This document shows positions 8,788 through 17,211 of a stretch of DNA of 33,419 nt, piece after piece. A program made the position numbers and the translations under genes. The stretch is from a virus. The notes under the pieces were generated by a model that did no database searches, had not been told where the DNA came from, and saw only the letters and a list, made by a program, of their open reading frames with translations. Position 1 is the first letter of the stretch. Each line of letters starts with the position of its first letter. The DNA is taken from positions 5,595 to 39,013 of the IMG/VR virus record IMGVR_UViG_3300030329_001549; one strand, given 5' to 3'.

Positions 8788-10790
8788 TATGCGAGCATAC
8801 CTCCTGGTCTTTTCTGTTTAATTAATTCTGATTGTATAGCAACTGAAATCATACGCCCAAGTTCTCTACCCTGTTGTTCATCACCTTCAACGGAAGAACC
8901 AGAAGCATCTACATTTACTACAATACTTGTTGAACCACCAAGAGCATGATTTGGTGTAATCATTCCAGATACACCTGGGCTAAATAGTTCTGGCCCACGT
9001 TCTCCTACCAAATAACTACTACCACCTCTAACTGCTCCACCATTTGCTCTTTTAGGAAGCATACCAAAATTTTCATCATCAAAATCCCTACCCCATCTAT
9101 CTGTTCCTCCAGTAGTCGCACCTCTCGATGGAGCAAGACCTTGATCCATAAAGAGATTTAAACCTATTCCTAATATTTTCATTTGTATTTGTTTTGCAAT
9201 TATCTGTGCAGCCATATCCAAAAACGCATCTGCTGTACGCATAAATAGATTTCTTAATGCTTCTTGTGCTGTCATTGATCCTTTTACTATTCCCTTAAAT
9301 GATTCTTCAAAAGCATTTCCAATAGTATCGGCTACTGTTACAACCATGTAACTCATACTCGTTAGTTTTCTTAGTTCTGCTGATGCTTGATCCATCGCAC
9401 CAGGAATCGAATAGCTCATGGATTCCATCTCTAGACTAAATTCTTCCATTGCTTCTTGTAGGAGAGGTAGCTCAGTTCTAAACTTTTCTAGTTCTTTTGT
9501 AATTTTCTCTACACGATCCTCTACTTTTTCAGCAGCAGTATCAAATATGTTAGGAAATATTTTTTCAACTAAATTTTCAATTCCTTGCAATTCTTTGTTA
9601 AATGTAGCTCTTTGGAATATTCCCTTAAAAGATTTTTCAACAATTGACGCAGGATTAAACCCTGAAGTAAGAAGAAGAAACTTATAATATTGCTTCATAA
9701 AATCTAATATTCTATCTGATCTTGTAATTTGTCTTGCTTCTAGTATTTCTCTTTTATAATTTTCTTCTGTAATCATACGACTAACTTTTAATTGCATATC
9801 TTTAAAACTTGTTAGTTTTGCTTCTCTAAGTAATTGAATTTGTTGTGAAATGCTTAATCCATTTTGTGCATCTACTATTGCTGCCATTAATGTTTTAGTG
9901 TCACGAATCGCAGCTAAATTTTTAAAAGTATTAGGATTATCACCAAAGATAAAGGAAGCAGAAGCTCCTGCTTCTCCATATCGTGCAAATGCTGAAGCAA
10001 CACCAAGAACTTCATCTTTCGTCATTCTTGTTGTTTTTTTCAATTCATTAAAACTTTCTCTTGTAAAACCAGCAGAATTTCCAGCATTTTCAAATGATCT
10101 GCTAATTTTTAATAATGATGCGTCTAACTTATCTTGTTCTTGTATAAACTGTCCAATCGCTGTACCAGCAATAGATAAAGCAAAACCAAATTGACCACCA
10201 AACAAACCACCTGCTGCACCACCAACAGCACCACCAACGGCTGCTGGGCCTGTTTGTCCAAATAATAAAGGGAACGAACCACCAATAATTCCACTGCTAA
10301 GAATATTTCCCATGTTGCCTCTTTGATATTTAGCGTTCTGTTGTTTAGCTTTTGAGTTTTCTCTAGTTGCTTTTGTATTTTGATTTTGAATTTTAGTATT
10401 TTGAAGATATTGACTATTGTTTAAACCTAAGTTTTTAGTTTGTGTTTTTAAGGCTTGAGTAGCATCTTTATGCCTCTGAGTTCCTATCTTTACTCCATTG
10501 ACATATTCTTGTAAGGATTCTGCGGTTGCATTTTGTGCATTATTAGTCTTACCAAAAGCCTCTCCAGTTTCGTTGATTTTTTTAACAAGATTATCCATAT
10601 CTTGTCTGTATTGTTTTATCTGATTACGAGATTTCTTTCCTCCTTTTCCTCCAACATTTCTAGGGTTTTCTATATCAATACCACGAATACTATCTACGCT
10701 TTTTGCTAATTGCTCTGCTTTCTTTTTTGCCCTATCAAGACCAGATTCTCCTACGATATTAAATTTTATATTTACACCGTAATCAGCCAC
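8787..10790 (-). CDS. H: Tape measure protein
   Basis: The 667-residue protein begins with a Lys/Gln/Asn-rich coiled coil (residues about 15-155). It has a Gly/Ala-rich hydrophobic segment at about 160-215 (GIIGGSFPLLFGQTGPAAVG, GLFGGQFGFALSIAGTAIG) that could cross the membrane during DNA entry. The C-terminal end carries RANGGAVRGGSSYLVGERGP followed by ELFSPG and GMITPNHAL, the hallmark C-terminus of lambda-family tape measures. Its length suggests a tail of about 100 nm using the general 1.5 Angstrom per residue rule. It follows the frameshifted chaperone, as expected, with 34 bases between them. Confidence 0.92.
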   Translation of the reverse strand: MADYGVNIKFNIVGESGLDRAKKKAEQLAKSVDSIRGIDIENPRNVGGKGGKKSRNQIKQYRQDMDNLVKKINETGEAFGKTNNAQNATAESLQEYVNGVKIGTQRHKDATQALKTQTKNLGLNNSQYLQNTKIQNQNTKATRENSKAKQQNAKYQRGNMGNILSSGIIGGSFPLLFGQTGPAAVGGAVGGAAGGLFGGQFGFALSIAGTAIGQFIQEQDKLDASLLKISRSFENAGNSAGFTRESFNELKKTTRMTKDEVLGVASAFARYGEAGASASFIFGDNPNTFKNLAAIRDTKTLMAAIVDAQNGLSISQQIQLLREAKLTSFKDMQLKVSRMITEENYKREILEARQITRSDRILDFMKQYYKFLLLTSGFNPASIVEKSFKGIFQRATFNKELQGIENLVEKIFPNIFDTAAEKVEDRVEKITKELEKFRTELPLLQEAMEEFSLEMESMSYSIPGAMDQASAELRKLTSMSYMVVTVADTIGNAFEESFKGIVKGSMTAQEALRNLFMRTADAFLDMAAQIIAKQIQMKILGIGLNLFMDQGLAPSRGATTGGTDRWGRDFDDENFGMLPKRANGGAVRGGSSYLVGERGPELFSPGVSGMITPNHALGGSTSIVVNVDASGSSVEGDEQQGRELGRMISVAIQSELIKQKRPGGMLA

Positions 10791-10824
10791 AACAAAATCA
10801 AAACTTTATTTTAGTGTACCGCTT

Positions 10825-11359
10825 TTAGCGTTTTCTTGCTCGTGATTTAGTTTTTGCTTCTTGAATTGTTTTTTCTTCTATTTCTCTTTTTAATTCATAA
10901 TATCCAGACCAACCTATTAATTCTTCTTGAGTCATCTGTTGACATAATTCTCGAACAGTAAAGCCTAACTCTGAAGCTAGAAAAAATATAAAATACCAGT
11001 TATTATTAGCTTTTTAAATCTGCTTTCGCTTCCTCCATTTTATATTCAGATCCAGAATTTAACATAGCTAATTGTATTTCCTGAAGGATAGAAGCATTTA
11101 CTTCTCTTCTTAATGAGGCTTTATGACCATCTTGGAATAATCTTTTACCATCTTTATCAAGAGCTTTTGTAATTAAAAGACTTAATGCAAAATCATCAGC
11201 AGATGAATTATCTCCAGACATAGCAACAATAGATTCTCTTTCTGCAAGAGTTAATGGATTCCAGTAAATTTCTAAAACCACTTCATCTCCATCTTTTAAT
11301 CCATACATATATTTTTGGCTTACACCAAATTTATTTTTGAGAAGTTCAATCGCTTCCAT
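10825..11359 (-). CDS. Tail assembly chaperone, frameshift fusion (G-T type)
   Basis: The upstream frame (11359-11006, 117 residues) matches gpG-like chaperones and ends EEAKADLKS, then TAA. The next frame downstream, without any good start codon at its beginning, encodes 61 residues ending at TAA 10827-10825: it includes WYFIFFLASELGFTVRELC and MTQEELIGWSGYYELKREI, the classic second half (gpT type, '.T..EL..W..YY.L'). Joining the two needs a +1 shift. The only place where both frames are open is the two codons AAA AGC, next to the run of five A. The fused product would have about 177 residues. Both short and fused forms are expected to help tape-measure folding and tube assembly. Confidence 0.8.
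11006..11359 (-). CDS. G: Tail assembly chaperone, unshifted short form (gpG type)
   Basis: This 117-residue protein starts MEAIELLKNKFGVSQKYMYG and has a central helical stretch LTLAERESIVAMSGDNSSADDFALSLLITKALDKDGKRLF typical of the gpG/GT chaperone family (PF16459- or gp14-type). It is the zero-frame product of the gene; its stop TAA-TAA-TAA (three in a row) lies directly past the shift site, which gives a firm end to the short form. Position just before the tape measure is diagnostic for the family. It is expected to be made in excess over the fused form. Confidence 0.85.
   Translation of the reverse strand: MEAIELLKNKFGVSQKYMYGLKDGDEVVLEIYWNPLTLAERESIVAMSGDNSSADDFALSLLITKALDKDGKRLFQDGHKASLRREVNASILQEIQLAMLNSGSEYKMEEAKADLKS
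11009..11016 (-). other. Programmed +1 frameshift site in tail chaperone
   Basis: Read on the minus strand, the codons are GAT TTA AAA AGC TAA. The downstream T-like frame has a stop at 11016-11014 and the zero frame stops at 11008-11006, so a shift must occur at AAA-AGC. A lysine tRNA moving one base forward from AAA to the overlapping AAA (run of five A) gives the right frame: Lys then GCT AAT AAT AAC TGG. The canonical-looking T TTA AAA heptamer would give a -1 shift, but that frame closes after eleven codons. Confidence 0.6.
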
Positions 11360-11387
11360 AAATTTATTAGATTGCTATTCTATTATA

Positions 11388-11816
11388 CTAGGCATTTGCT
11401 GAAAATTGGCAAGATATTATTCCAATGAAATGACTTCTATCCTCTATTTCCAAAGGAGTTGGGCCATTAATATCTAATACTCTAGGTTTACAACTAAAGG
11501 TATCTGTATAATTAGAAGCATTAACTGAAGTTAAGCCATCAATAACAGCCTCAGAGATAGAAGATAAAACAGAAGTACCCTTTGATTTTGGAACGTACAC
11601 ATTACACTGAATTACTCCTGCATAATAATCTGAAGCTGCTCCTTGATTCTGCAAAGTTGATTGAGTAAAATTTAAACTCATTAAAATATATTTTTTATTT
11701 TTTCCAGGAGTTACAAAATGAACATTATCATATACCATCTCAACAGTATTATCTGCTGCTGCAACTGCATCTGTAACTGCTTTTTCAAATGCTGCTCTTG
11801 CGTTTACTAAAGTCAT
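11388..11816 (-). CDS. Tail terminator protein (lambda U type)
   Basis: The 142-residue protein starts MTLVNARAAFEKAVTDAVAA and has VHFVTPGKNKKYILMSLNFTQS and YYAGVIQCNVYVPKSKG, as in the DUF4128/gpU-like tail terminator family. It is 130-150 residues in that family and lies next to the Z-type protein, overlapping it by four bases. Its role is to cap the tail tube when it reaches the length set by the tape measure and to bind the head connector. In lambda the tube gene V follows here, but in this phage the chaperone follows directly (28-base gap). Confidence 0.8.
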   Translation of the reverse strand: MTLVNARAAFEKAVTDAVAAADNTVEMVYDNVHFVTPGKNKKYILMSLNFTQSTLQNQGAASDYYAGVIQCNVYVPKSKGTSVLSSISEAVIDGLTSVNASNYTDTFSCKPRVLDINGPTPLEIEDRSHFIGIISCQFSANA

Positions 11817-12376
11817 GCTTCAAATCCTGTTTGTGTAGTACCTGAGTATTTCTCTGATACTCCTCCTCCTATAAATAGCTTACCTTTATCTGACATATTT
11901 TCTTTTATTAAACGACCTAATTGACCTACTCCTGTGCCCTGAACAAATTTTTGAATTTCTCCACTTTCTAAAACATATTGAGAATAAATAGCTTTATTCC
12001 CAATAAAAACTGATTTTCTGTAATTAAATATTCTTTTACCTTGTCCAACTGGAAATCTTGGGCTAACTTCAGGCTTTTTAGGTTTAGTCTGTGGCGTAAA
12101 ATCTTTTCGTTTTCTTTTTTCAAAAAAATTCAAACTACGCTCTCTTTTTATTGATGCCCAAGGTTCATAATTCTCTACCTTGTGTGTAGCATGAACAGCA
12201 GAGTTTGATGCTTTCCAGCTAGACGCAAAAAAACCTGTCCATACTGGCATGGTAATTGGTGTTTTTTTATGTTGATTAGATAATTGAAAATGAACATCTT
12301 TTATAAGACTATTAAAATCTTCGCTAATTTTTGTATCTAAATCTTTAGGTAAATCTTTTAAACGTCTTATTGTCAT
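11813..12376 (-). CDS. Tail completion / neck protein (lambda Z or HK97 gp10 type)
   Basis: A 187-residue basic protein with a helical amino end (RLKDLPKDLDTKISEDFNSL) followed by KTPITMPVWTGFFASSWKASN, the 'P.dTG.l..SW' signature of gp10/Z-like neck proteins. Many Lys/Arg fall between 80 and 125 (KRERSLNFFEKRKRKDF), which could be in contact with DNA. A middle YRKSVFIGNKAIYSQYVLESG matches the common 'YA..LE.G' segment. It lies between a head-closure-like gene and the tail terminator, as expected, with a 1-base and a 4-base overlap. The likely role is completing the tail before head joining. Confidence 0.75.
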   Translation of the reverse strand: MTIRRLKDLPKDLDTKISEDFNSLIKDVHFQLSNQHKKTPITMPVWTGFFASSWKASNSAVHATHKVENYEPWASIKRERSLNFFEKRKRKDFTPQTKPKKPEVSPRFPVGQGKRIFNYRKSVFIGNKAIYSQYVLESGEIQKFVQGTGVGQLGRLIKENMSDKGKLFIGGGVSEKYSGTTQTGFEA

Positions 12377-12759
12377 TAGAACCGCACCAAAATACTAAAT
12401 AGATAAACTTGTCCACCTCGTTTAGTGTCAATATCAACTATTTGTGCAACTCTATTTGAACCAGCAAAACTCAATGTAATTTCATCATCTAAATCTGCTT
12501 GATTATCTCCTATCTGATCTGGTGTTATATACAGTCTCGCTTGTCTCATTTCCTGTCCAGTTTCTTCTTCTGACCTAATAAATGATATTGGAACTTTAAT
12601 ACTATAACTTGTATCAGTTGTGGTTAAAGCTCCTGTTGAAGTGTTGTAGGAAGGAGATGCCTTTTTTGTGTAAGTGATACTGTAATCTTGTGATGCACCT
12701 AATTGAGATACAACACTTTTAGCTGCGTTTTTAAATAATGAATCTAGTTGTCCTGCCAT
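12376..12759 (-). CDS. Head-tail joining / head closure protein
   Basis: The 127-residue protein starts MAGQLDSLFKNAAKSVVSQL, then has beta-rich IKVPISFIRSEEETGQEM and RLYITPDQIGDNQADLDDEI and ends GQVYLFSILVRF. This fits the small beta-barrel head-closure proteins (gp16/FII-like) in length, place in the gene order and general pattern, although I do not recognise a strict motif. It overlaps Z-type and connector genes by one base on each side. Function is assigned by synteny. Confidence 0.65.
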   Translation of the reverse strand: MAGQLDSLFKNAAKSVVSQLGASQDYSITYTKKASPSYNTSTGALTTTDTSYSIKVPISFIRSEEETGQEMRQARLYITPDQIGDNQADLDDEITLSFAGSNRVAQIVDIDTKRGGQVYLFSILVRF

Positions 12760-13289
12760 TATCCTCTAACTACCCTCATTTGATAAGATCCTGCTCCACC
12801 TAGCATATACGCTCCAAGATAACTTTGTAACCAAGGGTAAACATCAAGAATATTATTTATTGATCCTGTTCCCTGACTATCAGTATTGTATTTAACTTGC
12901 AAATCTCCTAATTGTACTTCAGAAAAATTCCCATCTTTACCTGTAGTACCAGTAATAGCATCGGTATCATTTGCTAATGCTCTAGCCAATTCATATTGTG
13001 CATATTTAATACCATTAGGAATTTTAGAACAAGCTAATTCAACACCATCTACCTGATAATTATTTCTAGGAAATTTTAATGCCTGATCTTCGTCACATCT
13101 GTCTCCATAAAAAACTAAAGTCTCAATCCATCTTGTAGCTGATATTAATGCTCTTTTTTTCTGATCATCTGTTTTGTTTGTCCAAGTCGAAGCGTCTGGG
13201 GAGGTATCGAAGTAATCATTAGCTTCAGACAAAGTGACATAACTATTAGCTGTTTCACTTTTTAAAGTTGCGTTTATGGTAGCTGCCAC
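12759..13289 (-). CDS. Head-tail adaptor (Ad1 / DnaT-like connector)
   Basis: The 176-residue protein carries SYVTLSEANDYFDTSPDAS followed by WTNKTDDQKKRALISATRWIETL (residues about 16-58), the exact pattern of the phage protein family annotated as 'putative DnaT-like ssDNA-binding' (PF20557). It is nearly always placed after the capsid gene and is now seen as the neck adaptor. Further on KFPRNNYQVDGVELACSKIP is also typical. It is the first gene after the capsid terminator and leads the neck cluster. I favour the adaptor role; DNA binding is not supported by any residue I can see. Confidence 0.75.
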   Translation of the reverse strand: MAATINATLKSETANSYVTLSEANDYFDTSPDASTWTNKTDDQKKRALISATRWIETLVFYGDRCDEDQALKFPRNNYQVDGVELACSKIPNGIKYAQYELARALANDTDAITGTTGKDGNFSEVQLGDLQVKYNTDSQGTGSINNILDVYPWLQSYLGAYMLGGAGSYQMRVVRG

Positions 13290-13326
13290 GATTGTTAAAG
13301 TAATTTAGTTTTATTGTAGCGTAAAG

Positions 13327-13356
13327 AAAAAACCCCACCAATAATTGATGAGGTTT
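13327..13356 (-). terminator. Intrinsic terminator after major capsid gene
   Basis: On the minus strand AACCTCATC and GGTGGGGTT form a nine-pair stem (two G-U pairs) around a loop of seven, followed by a run of T. It lies 23 bases after the capsid stop and before the neck genes. It would raise the dose of capsid transcript relative to the tail genes if only part of the polymerase reads through. Confidence 0.75.
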
Positions 13357-13378
13357 GATGACCACATTTTAATCCTAC

Positions 13379-14470
13379 TTATGAAATAGTAGAAGTATCA
13401 AGTGGAGAGTTGACGATCATCTCAACAACAGGAACTAAATCTACATCGTATGTAGCAGACCAGTTACCAGAATCCATTAACTGAGCATTTGTTGGGTTGT
13501 CAGAAGCAGATCCCCACTTAGTACCCATGATGTGATAAGCACTATGATAATCAACAGACATAACATCTTGCTTAGATAAGATGTTTCTATCTGACTCAAT
13601 ACTTAGAGGAGATTGTTGACCTTCAAGAATTGTTCCTGACTTAATTAAGTAGCAACGGAACTCTTTCTGATGACCAGAAGCACCAGGAGCAGATGTATTA
13701 ACTTGTGAGTCAATAACAACATTCATACCAGCGAATTGACCAATGCTTCTTTCAGAAACACCAACACCGCCGCCACCCCAAGTTACTGCACCACCAGAAG
13801 TGAATGAGCTTGTTGAGAATGTAAGCATACCAACCTGATATAGGTAGTAAGCAACAGATGGATGAACAACTAGAGTATCTAGCTCCTCGCCTCTTTCTCC
13901 AAGAAGTGATCTTCCTCTTGCAACTGTAGAAGCTGTCAAGAAATTATCTTCATCAGCACCAGAAGCAGCAGCTTTTCCTAAATCAAGGTGGTTAGCACCT
14001 AAAGCACCAGCACCACCAGCAAATAAACCATTCAATATACTGAATAGTCTTGCAGAGTTTAGCTTGTTGATAGCATCTGCAATTTGGTTTCTGATGTGAC
14101 CCATTGGATCTTCACCAGCAGCCAATACAGCTACATCATCAACAGCATATGCAAAACCTCTATGACAGATAGTTGCAATTTGTGTCGCTGTACCAATCTT
14201 TTGTGGTGTCAAATAACCATTGTTACTTGTACCCCATGTTGCTGTACCATCTAAGATTTCCTCAGTTGGTGAGATTGGGTTAAATTCTGGAACTTGTATT
14301 CTTGTTCCACCTTCTGTTGCGTCAAGAAGTGCATTACGCACAACAGCACCAGATTTTATAAATAGACTACGTTCTTTGATTGCCTCAGAAACGTAAGTAC
14401 TAAGATTATTTCTCTTAACGATATCCGCTAATAGGACACCGCCAGAGTAATTCTGAAACGGAGCAGCCAT
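13379..14470 (-). CDS. Major capsid protein
   Basis: A 363-residue protein starting MAAPFQNYSGGVLLADIVKR. The order scaffold-capsid-connector and residues such as GTRIQVPEFNPISPTEEILDG (about 55-76), DPMGHIRNQIADAINKLNSA (about 120-139) and LVVHPSVAYYLYQVGM (about 199-214) fit an HK97-fold capsid of the type found in many marine siphophages and podophages. The long helix around 122-150 would be the spine helix. No protease domain or N-terminal delta domain is obvious, in line with a separate scaffold. A good AAAGG ribosome site precedes the ATG, and a terminator follows the gene, in keeping with high expression. Confidence 0.88.
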   Translation of the reverse strand: MAAPFQNYSGGVLLADIVKRNNLSTYVSEAIKERSLFIKSGAVVRNALLDATEGGTRIQVPEFNPISPTEEILDGTATWGTSNNGYLTPQKIGTATQIATICHRGFAYAVDDVAVLAAGEDPMGHIRNQIADAINKLNSARLFSILNGLFAGGAGALGANHLDLGKAAASGADEDNFLTASTVARGRSLLGERGEELDTLVVHPSVAYYLYQVGMLTFSTSSFTSGGAVTWGGGGVGVSERSIGQFAGMNVVIDSQVNTSAPGASGHQKEFRCYLIKSGTILEGQQSPLSIESDRNILSKQDVMSVDYHSAYHIMGTKWGSASDNPTNAQLMDSGNWSATYDVDLVPVVEMIVNSPLDTSTIS

Positions 14471-14503
14471 TCAGATTTACCTTTAAAAAGTTTTTTTGCG
14501 ATA

Positions 14504-14543
14504 CCCTAATCACAGATAAGGGGATTAGTTTCACAGAAACTAA
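14504..14543 (-). promoter_or_regulatory. Paired hairpins in the capsid gene leader
   Basis: Between scaffold stop and capsid ATG the minus strand can form a perfect eight-pair hairpin, TTAGTTTC-TGT-GAAACTAA (14543-14525). It can also form a second, CTAATC...GATTAG (14528-14506), which shares bases with the first. They cannot form at once. This may be a processing or attenuation site that sets capsid mRNA level. No T run follows, so it is not a normal terminator. Confidence 0.45.
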
Positions 14544-15287
14544 CTATTTTGTTTGAGCCTCTTGCTTGAGCACTGCTGCAAGCTGTGGGTCTTGTTCAGA
14601 TATTAGCATTTGTTGAGTTATATTGCCTGTTTTCCAAGGATTTACTTGACCTCCAGAAGCATTTGCTATAGGACTAGGCTTTGCACCCATTCCAGCAGCA
14701 CTACTAGGCTTGAAATGATGTTCCCAACCACTACCAGGATTTTTAAGACTTGATAAATAAGTATTCAAATCTTGTTCAACTCCACCGTTAAGAACAACAA
14801 CTTTCCCTTCAGCATTTTTCTGTAACTTACTTTGTAATAATGACAAAGTTTGTTCAGCATTTATCGCTCCAAAATTACTAATAGCTGCTAATGCTTTTGT
14901 TTTGGTAGAAGCTACTTCATTAGAAGTTTTCATATCTTCTAACTGTTGAGATAAATTCATTATCTTTTGTTCTTTTTCTTGATTAGTTTTATTAGCTTCT
15001 TCCCAAAGAGTTTTCCATTGTCCTTGTTCTTCTAAATCTTTGGTTCGTTTTTCTTCTTTTTGTTTGTAAACCTCATCAAGTTTTGTCTTGATACCTTTAA
15101 ACTTTTCCTGTGCTTCAGCAGCTTCTTTTCGTGCAGCAGCTACTTGTGCTTCATATTCTGCTTTCACAGAATCTAAATTAGGTGCTTGTGGTTGTGTTGG
15201 TTGAGTAGTTTGTGAAGGAGTGTCAGTCACAGACTGTTCAGCGTTGGTCACAGACTCAGGCTGAATTACTTTTTCTTCGATTGCCAT
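14544..15287 (-). CDS. Capsid scaffolding protein
   Basis: The 247-residue protein begins with a flexible Gln/Pro/Thr-rich end (TPSQTTQPTQPQAPN) and has a long Lys/Glu-rich coiled coil at about 40-125 (VAAARKEAAEAQEKFKGIKT, WKTLWEEANKTNQEKEQKI). A compact end follows, with WEHHFKPSSAAGMGAKPSP. This is the form of phage scaffold proteins of the GP20 group, and it stands directly before the capsid gene. It guides capsid assembly and is lost later. Exact family naming is not certain. Confidence 0.8.
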   Translation of the reverse strand: MAIEEKVIQPESVTNAEQSVTDTPSQTTQPTQPQAPNLDSVKAEYEAQVAAARKEAAEAQEKFKGIKTKLDEVYKQKEEKRTKDLEEQGQWKTLWEEANKTNQEKEQKIMNLSQQLEDMKTSNEVASTKTKALAAISNFGAINAEQTLSLLQSKLQKNAEGKVVVLNGGVEQDLNTYLSSLKNPGSGWEHHFKPSSAAGMGAKPSPIANASGGQVNPWKTGNITQQMLISEQDPQLAAVLKQEAQTK

Positions 15288-15290
15288 TAA

Positions 15291-15461
15291 TTATTCAGAT
15301 AATAAGTTAGTAATTTTCTTTTTTGAAACTTTTTTCTTAGTTTCTTTTGGTGTAGAGGCAGCAGAAACTTCAGCAGCTTTTTGTGCTTCAGCTTTTGGTT
15401 CTACCACTTCCCATTTATAAGTTCCGTCAGATTGCAGAACTTTATCAATAGATCCAGCCAT
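15291..15461 (-). CDS. Small lysine-rich protein between portal and scaffold (56 aa)
   Basis: ATG at 15461 gives MAGSIDKVLQSDGTYKWEVV, then an Ala/Glu/Lys-rich tail ending SKKKITNLLSE, with TAA at 15293-15291. The TAA lies three bases before the scaffold ATG. The C-terminal SKKKITNLLSE is typical of small head-region proteins that may interact with scaffold or DNA. No known domain. Its tight spacing and codon use like its neighbours support a real gene. Confidence 0.65.
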   Translation of the reverse strand: MAGSIDKVLQSDGTYKWEVVEPKAEAQKAAEVSAASTPKETKKKVSKKKITNLLSE

Positions 15462-15495
15462 AAAAATGTATGTACTTGCTTCCTAGTTTACCAAA

Positions 15496-16938
15496 CTATT
15501 CAGATTTGGCTTCATTCGCTGATGGTAACACTTCTCCCTGTACTAAAATGTCTCTAAACTCTTCCCTATCAATAACTTGCTGATCGAATAAAGATGTTAA
15601 GGCTGTAATATCCTGTCCAATTAATCTTTCAATATCAAAATCTCTACTAATCTTTACTTCTGGTGGTTCTATTCCTACATATTCAGCAGATAAATTAAAT
15701 GCTTTCTGTAATTTCTGCTCTAATTCCATAGAAACCATTGCAAGCATAGAATTAGTATCAACTCTATCTAATCTTCTAGCATCAGCAGATTCAGCTACAA
15801 ACTTTTGTTGACTTAATGTACTAATGCCAAGAGTAGCCATCTGCATTTGTAACTCCTTAATTTCAGCAGATTGTGCATCAAAAGCACTAGAAGCTGGTTC
15901 TACATAATAAACTTTATTTCCTGGCTGAGTTGCCATTGCATAATTAACAGATATAGCTAAATCTTTTGTTTGATCATCATATCCTTCCATTACAAGCATT
16001 GGTTGAGATGCAACGTGCAAACTATGAATCAGATCAGCTTGTCTTTGGAAATGTGCAAGATTTAAATAAGCAATATCCAATAAAGGTGGTTTACTTACTA
16101 GATTCTCTGTTTTTCCAGAATAAATAGTAACTAAAGGTATTTCTCCAAGAGAAAAACTACCAGATTCAACTTGCTGATAATCTTTATCTGCTGATCCCAT
16201 TTCAAAATTTCCCGTCACACTATTATCAGAAACATCATACATTTCTTCAATTTGCTCTTTTTTACGGAAAATTCTATACTTACCAGGTTCTATTACTCTT
16301 ATCTGGTTAAATACTTTTTCTCCAAAATCTCCATCAGGTAATACAGCTTTTTCTCCAATTCTTGCTTGTACAAGATTTCCATAATTAGATTCTCTATCTA
16401 ATCTCCAACCATAAAGATTTGTAGGATCAATTTCAATCCAATAAGGTCTGCGATCTTGTGCTCTTTCTTCAGCAAGACTTAATGCACCAGATGGTGCAGG
16501 GTAATCTACAAGGATATGACTTTGACCATAAGTTAAAGAACACATTAATATTCTTCTTGCATATTCATCTAAATCTGACTTACAACCATCAACATCCATC
16601 TTGAACATTTCGGTCCAATAAGGATCTCCTGTTAATGTTATTGGTTTTCTTAAGACTAAACCTGTAGCTGCCCTTATTAATCTTTGTGTAAAAGGACTGA
16701 ATACTGCTCTATTAACTCTTGCAAGATAAGCGTCATAATCCTCCCGTGGCTCTAGAGGTAAAAACGCTTCACTATTCTCTCTTAAATATTCAGTACCCTC
16801 AGTTACAGCTTTCATTATTTCCCAACCCTTCATCATATCTAGAACTGCTCTAGTTCTGGTAAAAGGACTATCAATACCACCTACAGAAGTAGATGAAACA
16901 ATGTTGGTTCTAATATTTCCAGGAATCGCATAAGTCAT
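15496..16938 (-). CDS. Portal protein (DUF4055 type)
   Basis: The 480-residue protein fits the DUF4055 portal family: the N-terminal MKGWEIMKAVTEGTEYLREN and SPFTQRLIRAATGLVLRKPI (about 76-95), the middle YWIEIDPTNLYGWRLDRESN (about 161-180), and a helical crown-like C-terminal part, LSQQKFVAESADARRLDRVD (about 375-394). It forms the twelve-fold channel at one capsid vertex. The place between terminase and scaffold is normal, except that four small genes and the tail-tube gene lie between terminase and portal. Confidence 0.9.
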   Translation of the reverse strand: MTYAIPGNIRTNIVSSTSVGGIDSPFTRTRAVLDMMKGWEIMKAVTEGTEYLRENSEAFLPLEPREDYDAYLARVNRAVFSPFTQRLIRAATGLVLRKPITLTGDPYWTEMFKMDVDGCKSDLDEYARRILMCSLTYGQSHILVDYPAPSGALSLAEERAQDRRPYWIEIDPTNLYGWRLDRESNYGNLVQARIGEKAVLPDGDFGEKVFNQIRVIEPGKYRIFRKKEQIEEMYDVSDNSVTGNFEMGSADKDYQQVESGSFSLGEIPLVTIYSGKTENLVSKPPLLDIAYLNLAHFQRQADLIHSLHVASQPMLVMEGYDDQTKDLAISVNYAMATQPGNKVYYVEPASSAFDAQSAEIKELQMQMATLGISTLSQQKFVAESADARRLDRVDTNSMLAMVSMELEQKLQKAFNLSAEYVGIEPPEVKISRDFDIERLIGQDITALTSLFDQQVIDREEFRDILVQGEVLPSANEAKSE

Positions 16939-16941
16939 TGA

Positions 16942-17211
16942 TTAACACCTCCATCTTTTTAAAGCTAACGCTTTTCTTGTAGGTCTGCCTTTTTTATCTT
17001 TTAATGCACCTGGCATACCTTCCATTCGAGCACAAAAACTCTTTCTTCTTTTCTTTTCTGACTCAGTAAGACCTGATTTTTTAGTAACAGGTGCTTTCAA
17101 GTTACTACCAGTAGCACGATTGTATTTCGCACGACCTTTTGCAGTAAGTCCTCCCTTTTTAGATTTCTCCCCTCTACCTACAGATAAACTAACAGATTTA
17201 CGTTTTTTCAT
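16942..17211 (-). CDS. Basic protein of DUF6321 type (89 aa)
   Basis: The sequence KGGLTAKGRAKYNRATGSNL followed by KAPVT, and KSFCARMEGMPGALKDKKGR, is the signature of a short, very basic phage protein (DUF6321) that is common in marine phages beside portal or terminase genes. About one third of residues are Lys or Arg, suggesting nucleic-acid or capsid-interior binding. It starts in the ATGA overlap with the 49-residue gene and ends three bases before the portal start. Its function is unknown. Confidence 0.8.
   Translation of the reverse strand: MKKRKSVSLSVGRGEKSKKGGLTAKGRAKYNRATGSNLKAPVTKKSGLTESEKKRRKSFCARMEGMPGALKDKKGRPTRKALALKRWRC

Noticed and set aside
9418-10194. Plus-strand frames of 89 and 114 codons inside the tape-measure gene
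   Set aside because: They are antisense shadows of a long, well-supported gene and show Ser/Ile/Asn-rich random-like sequence without ribosome sites.
11008-11020. T TTA AAA as a standard -1 slip site in the tail chaperone
   Set aside because: The -1 frame closes at a TAG after eleven codons and does not reach the conserved second half, which is in the +1 frame.
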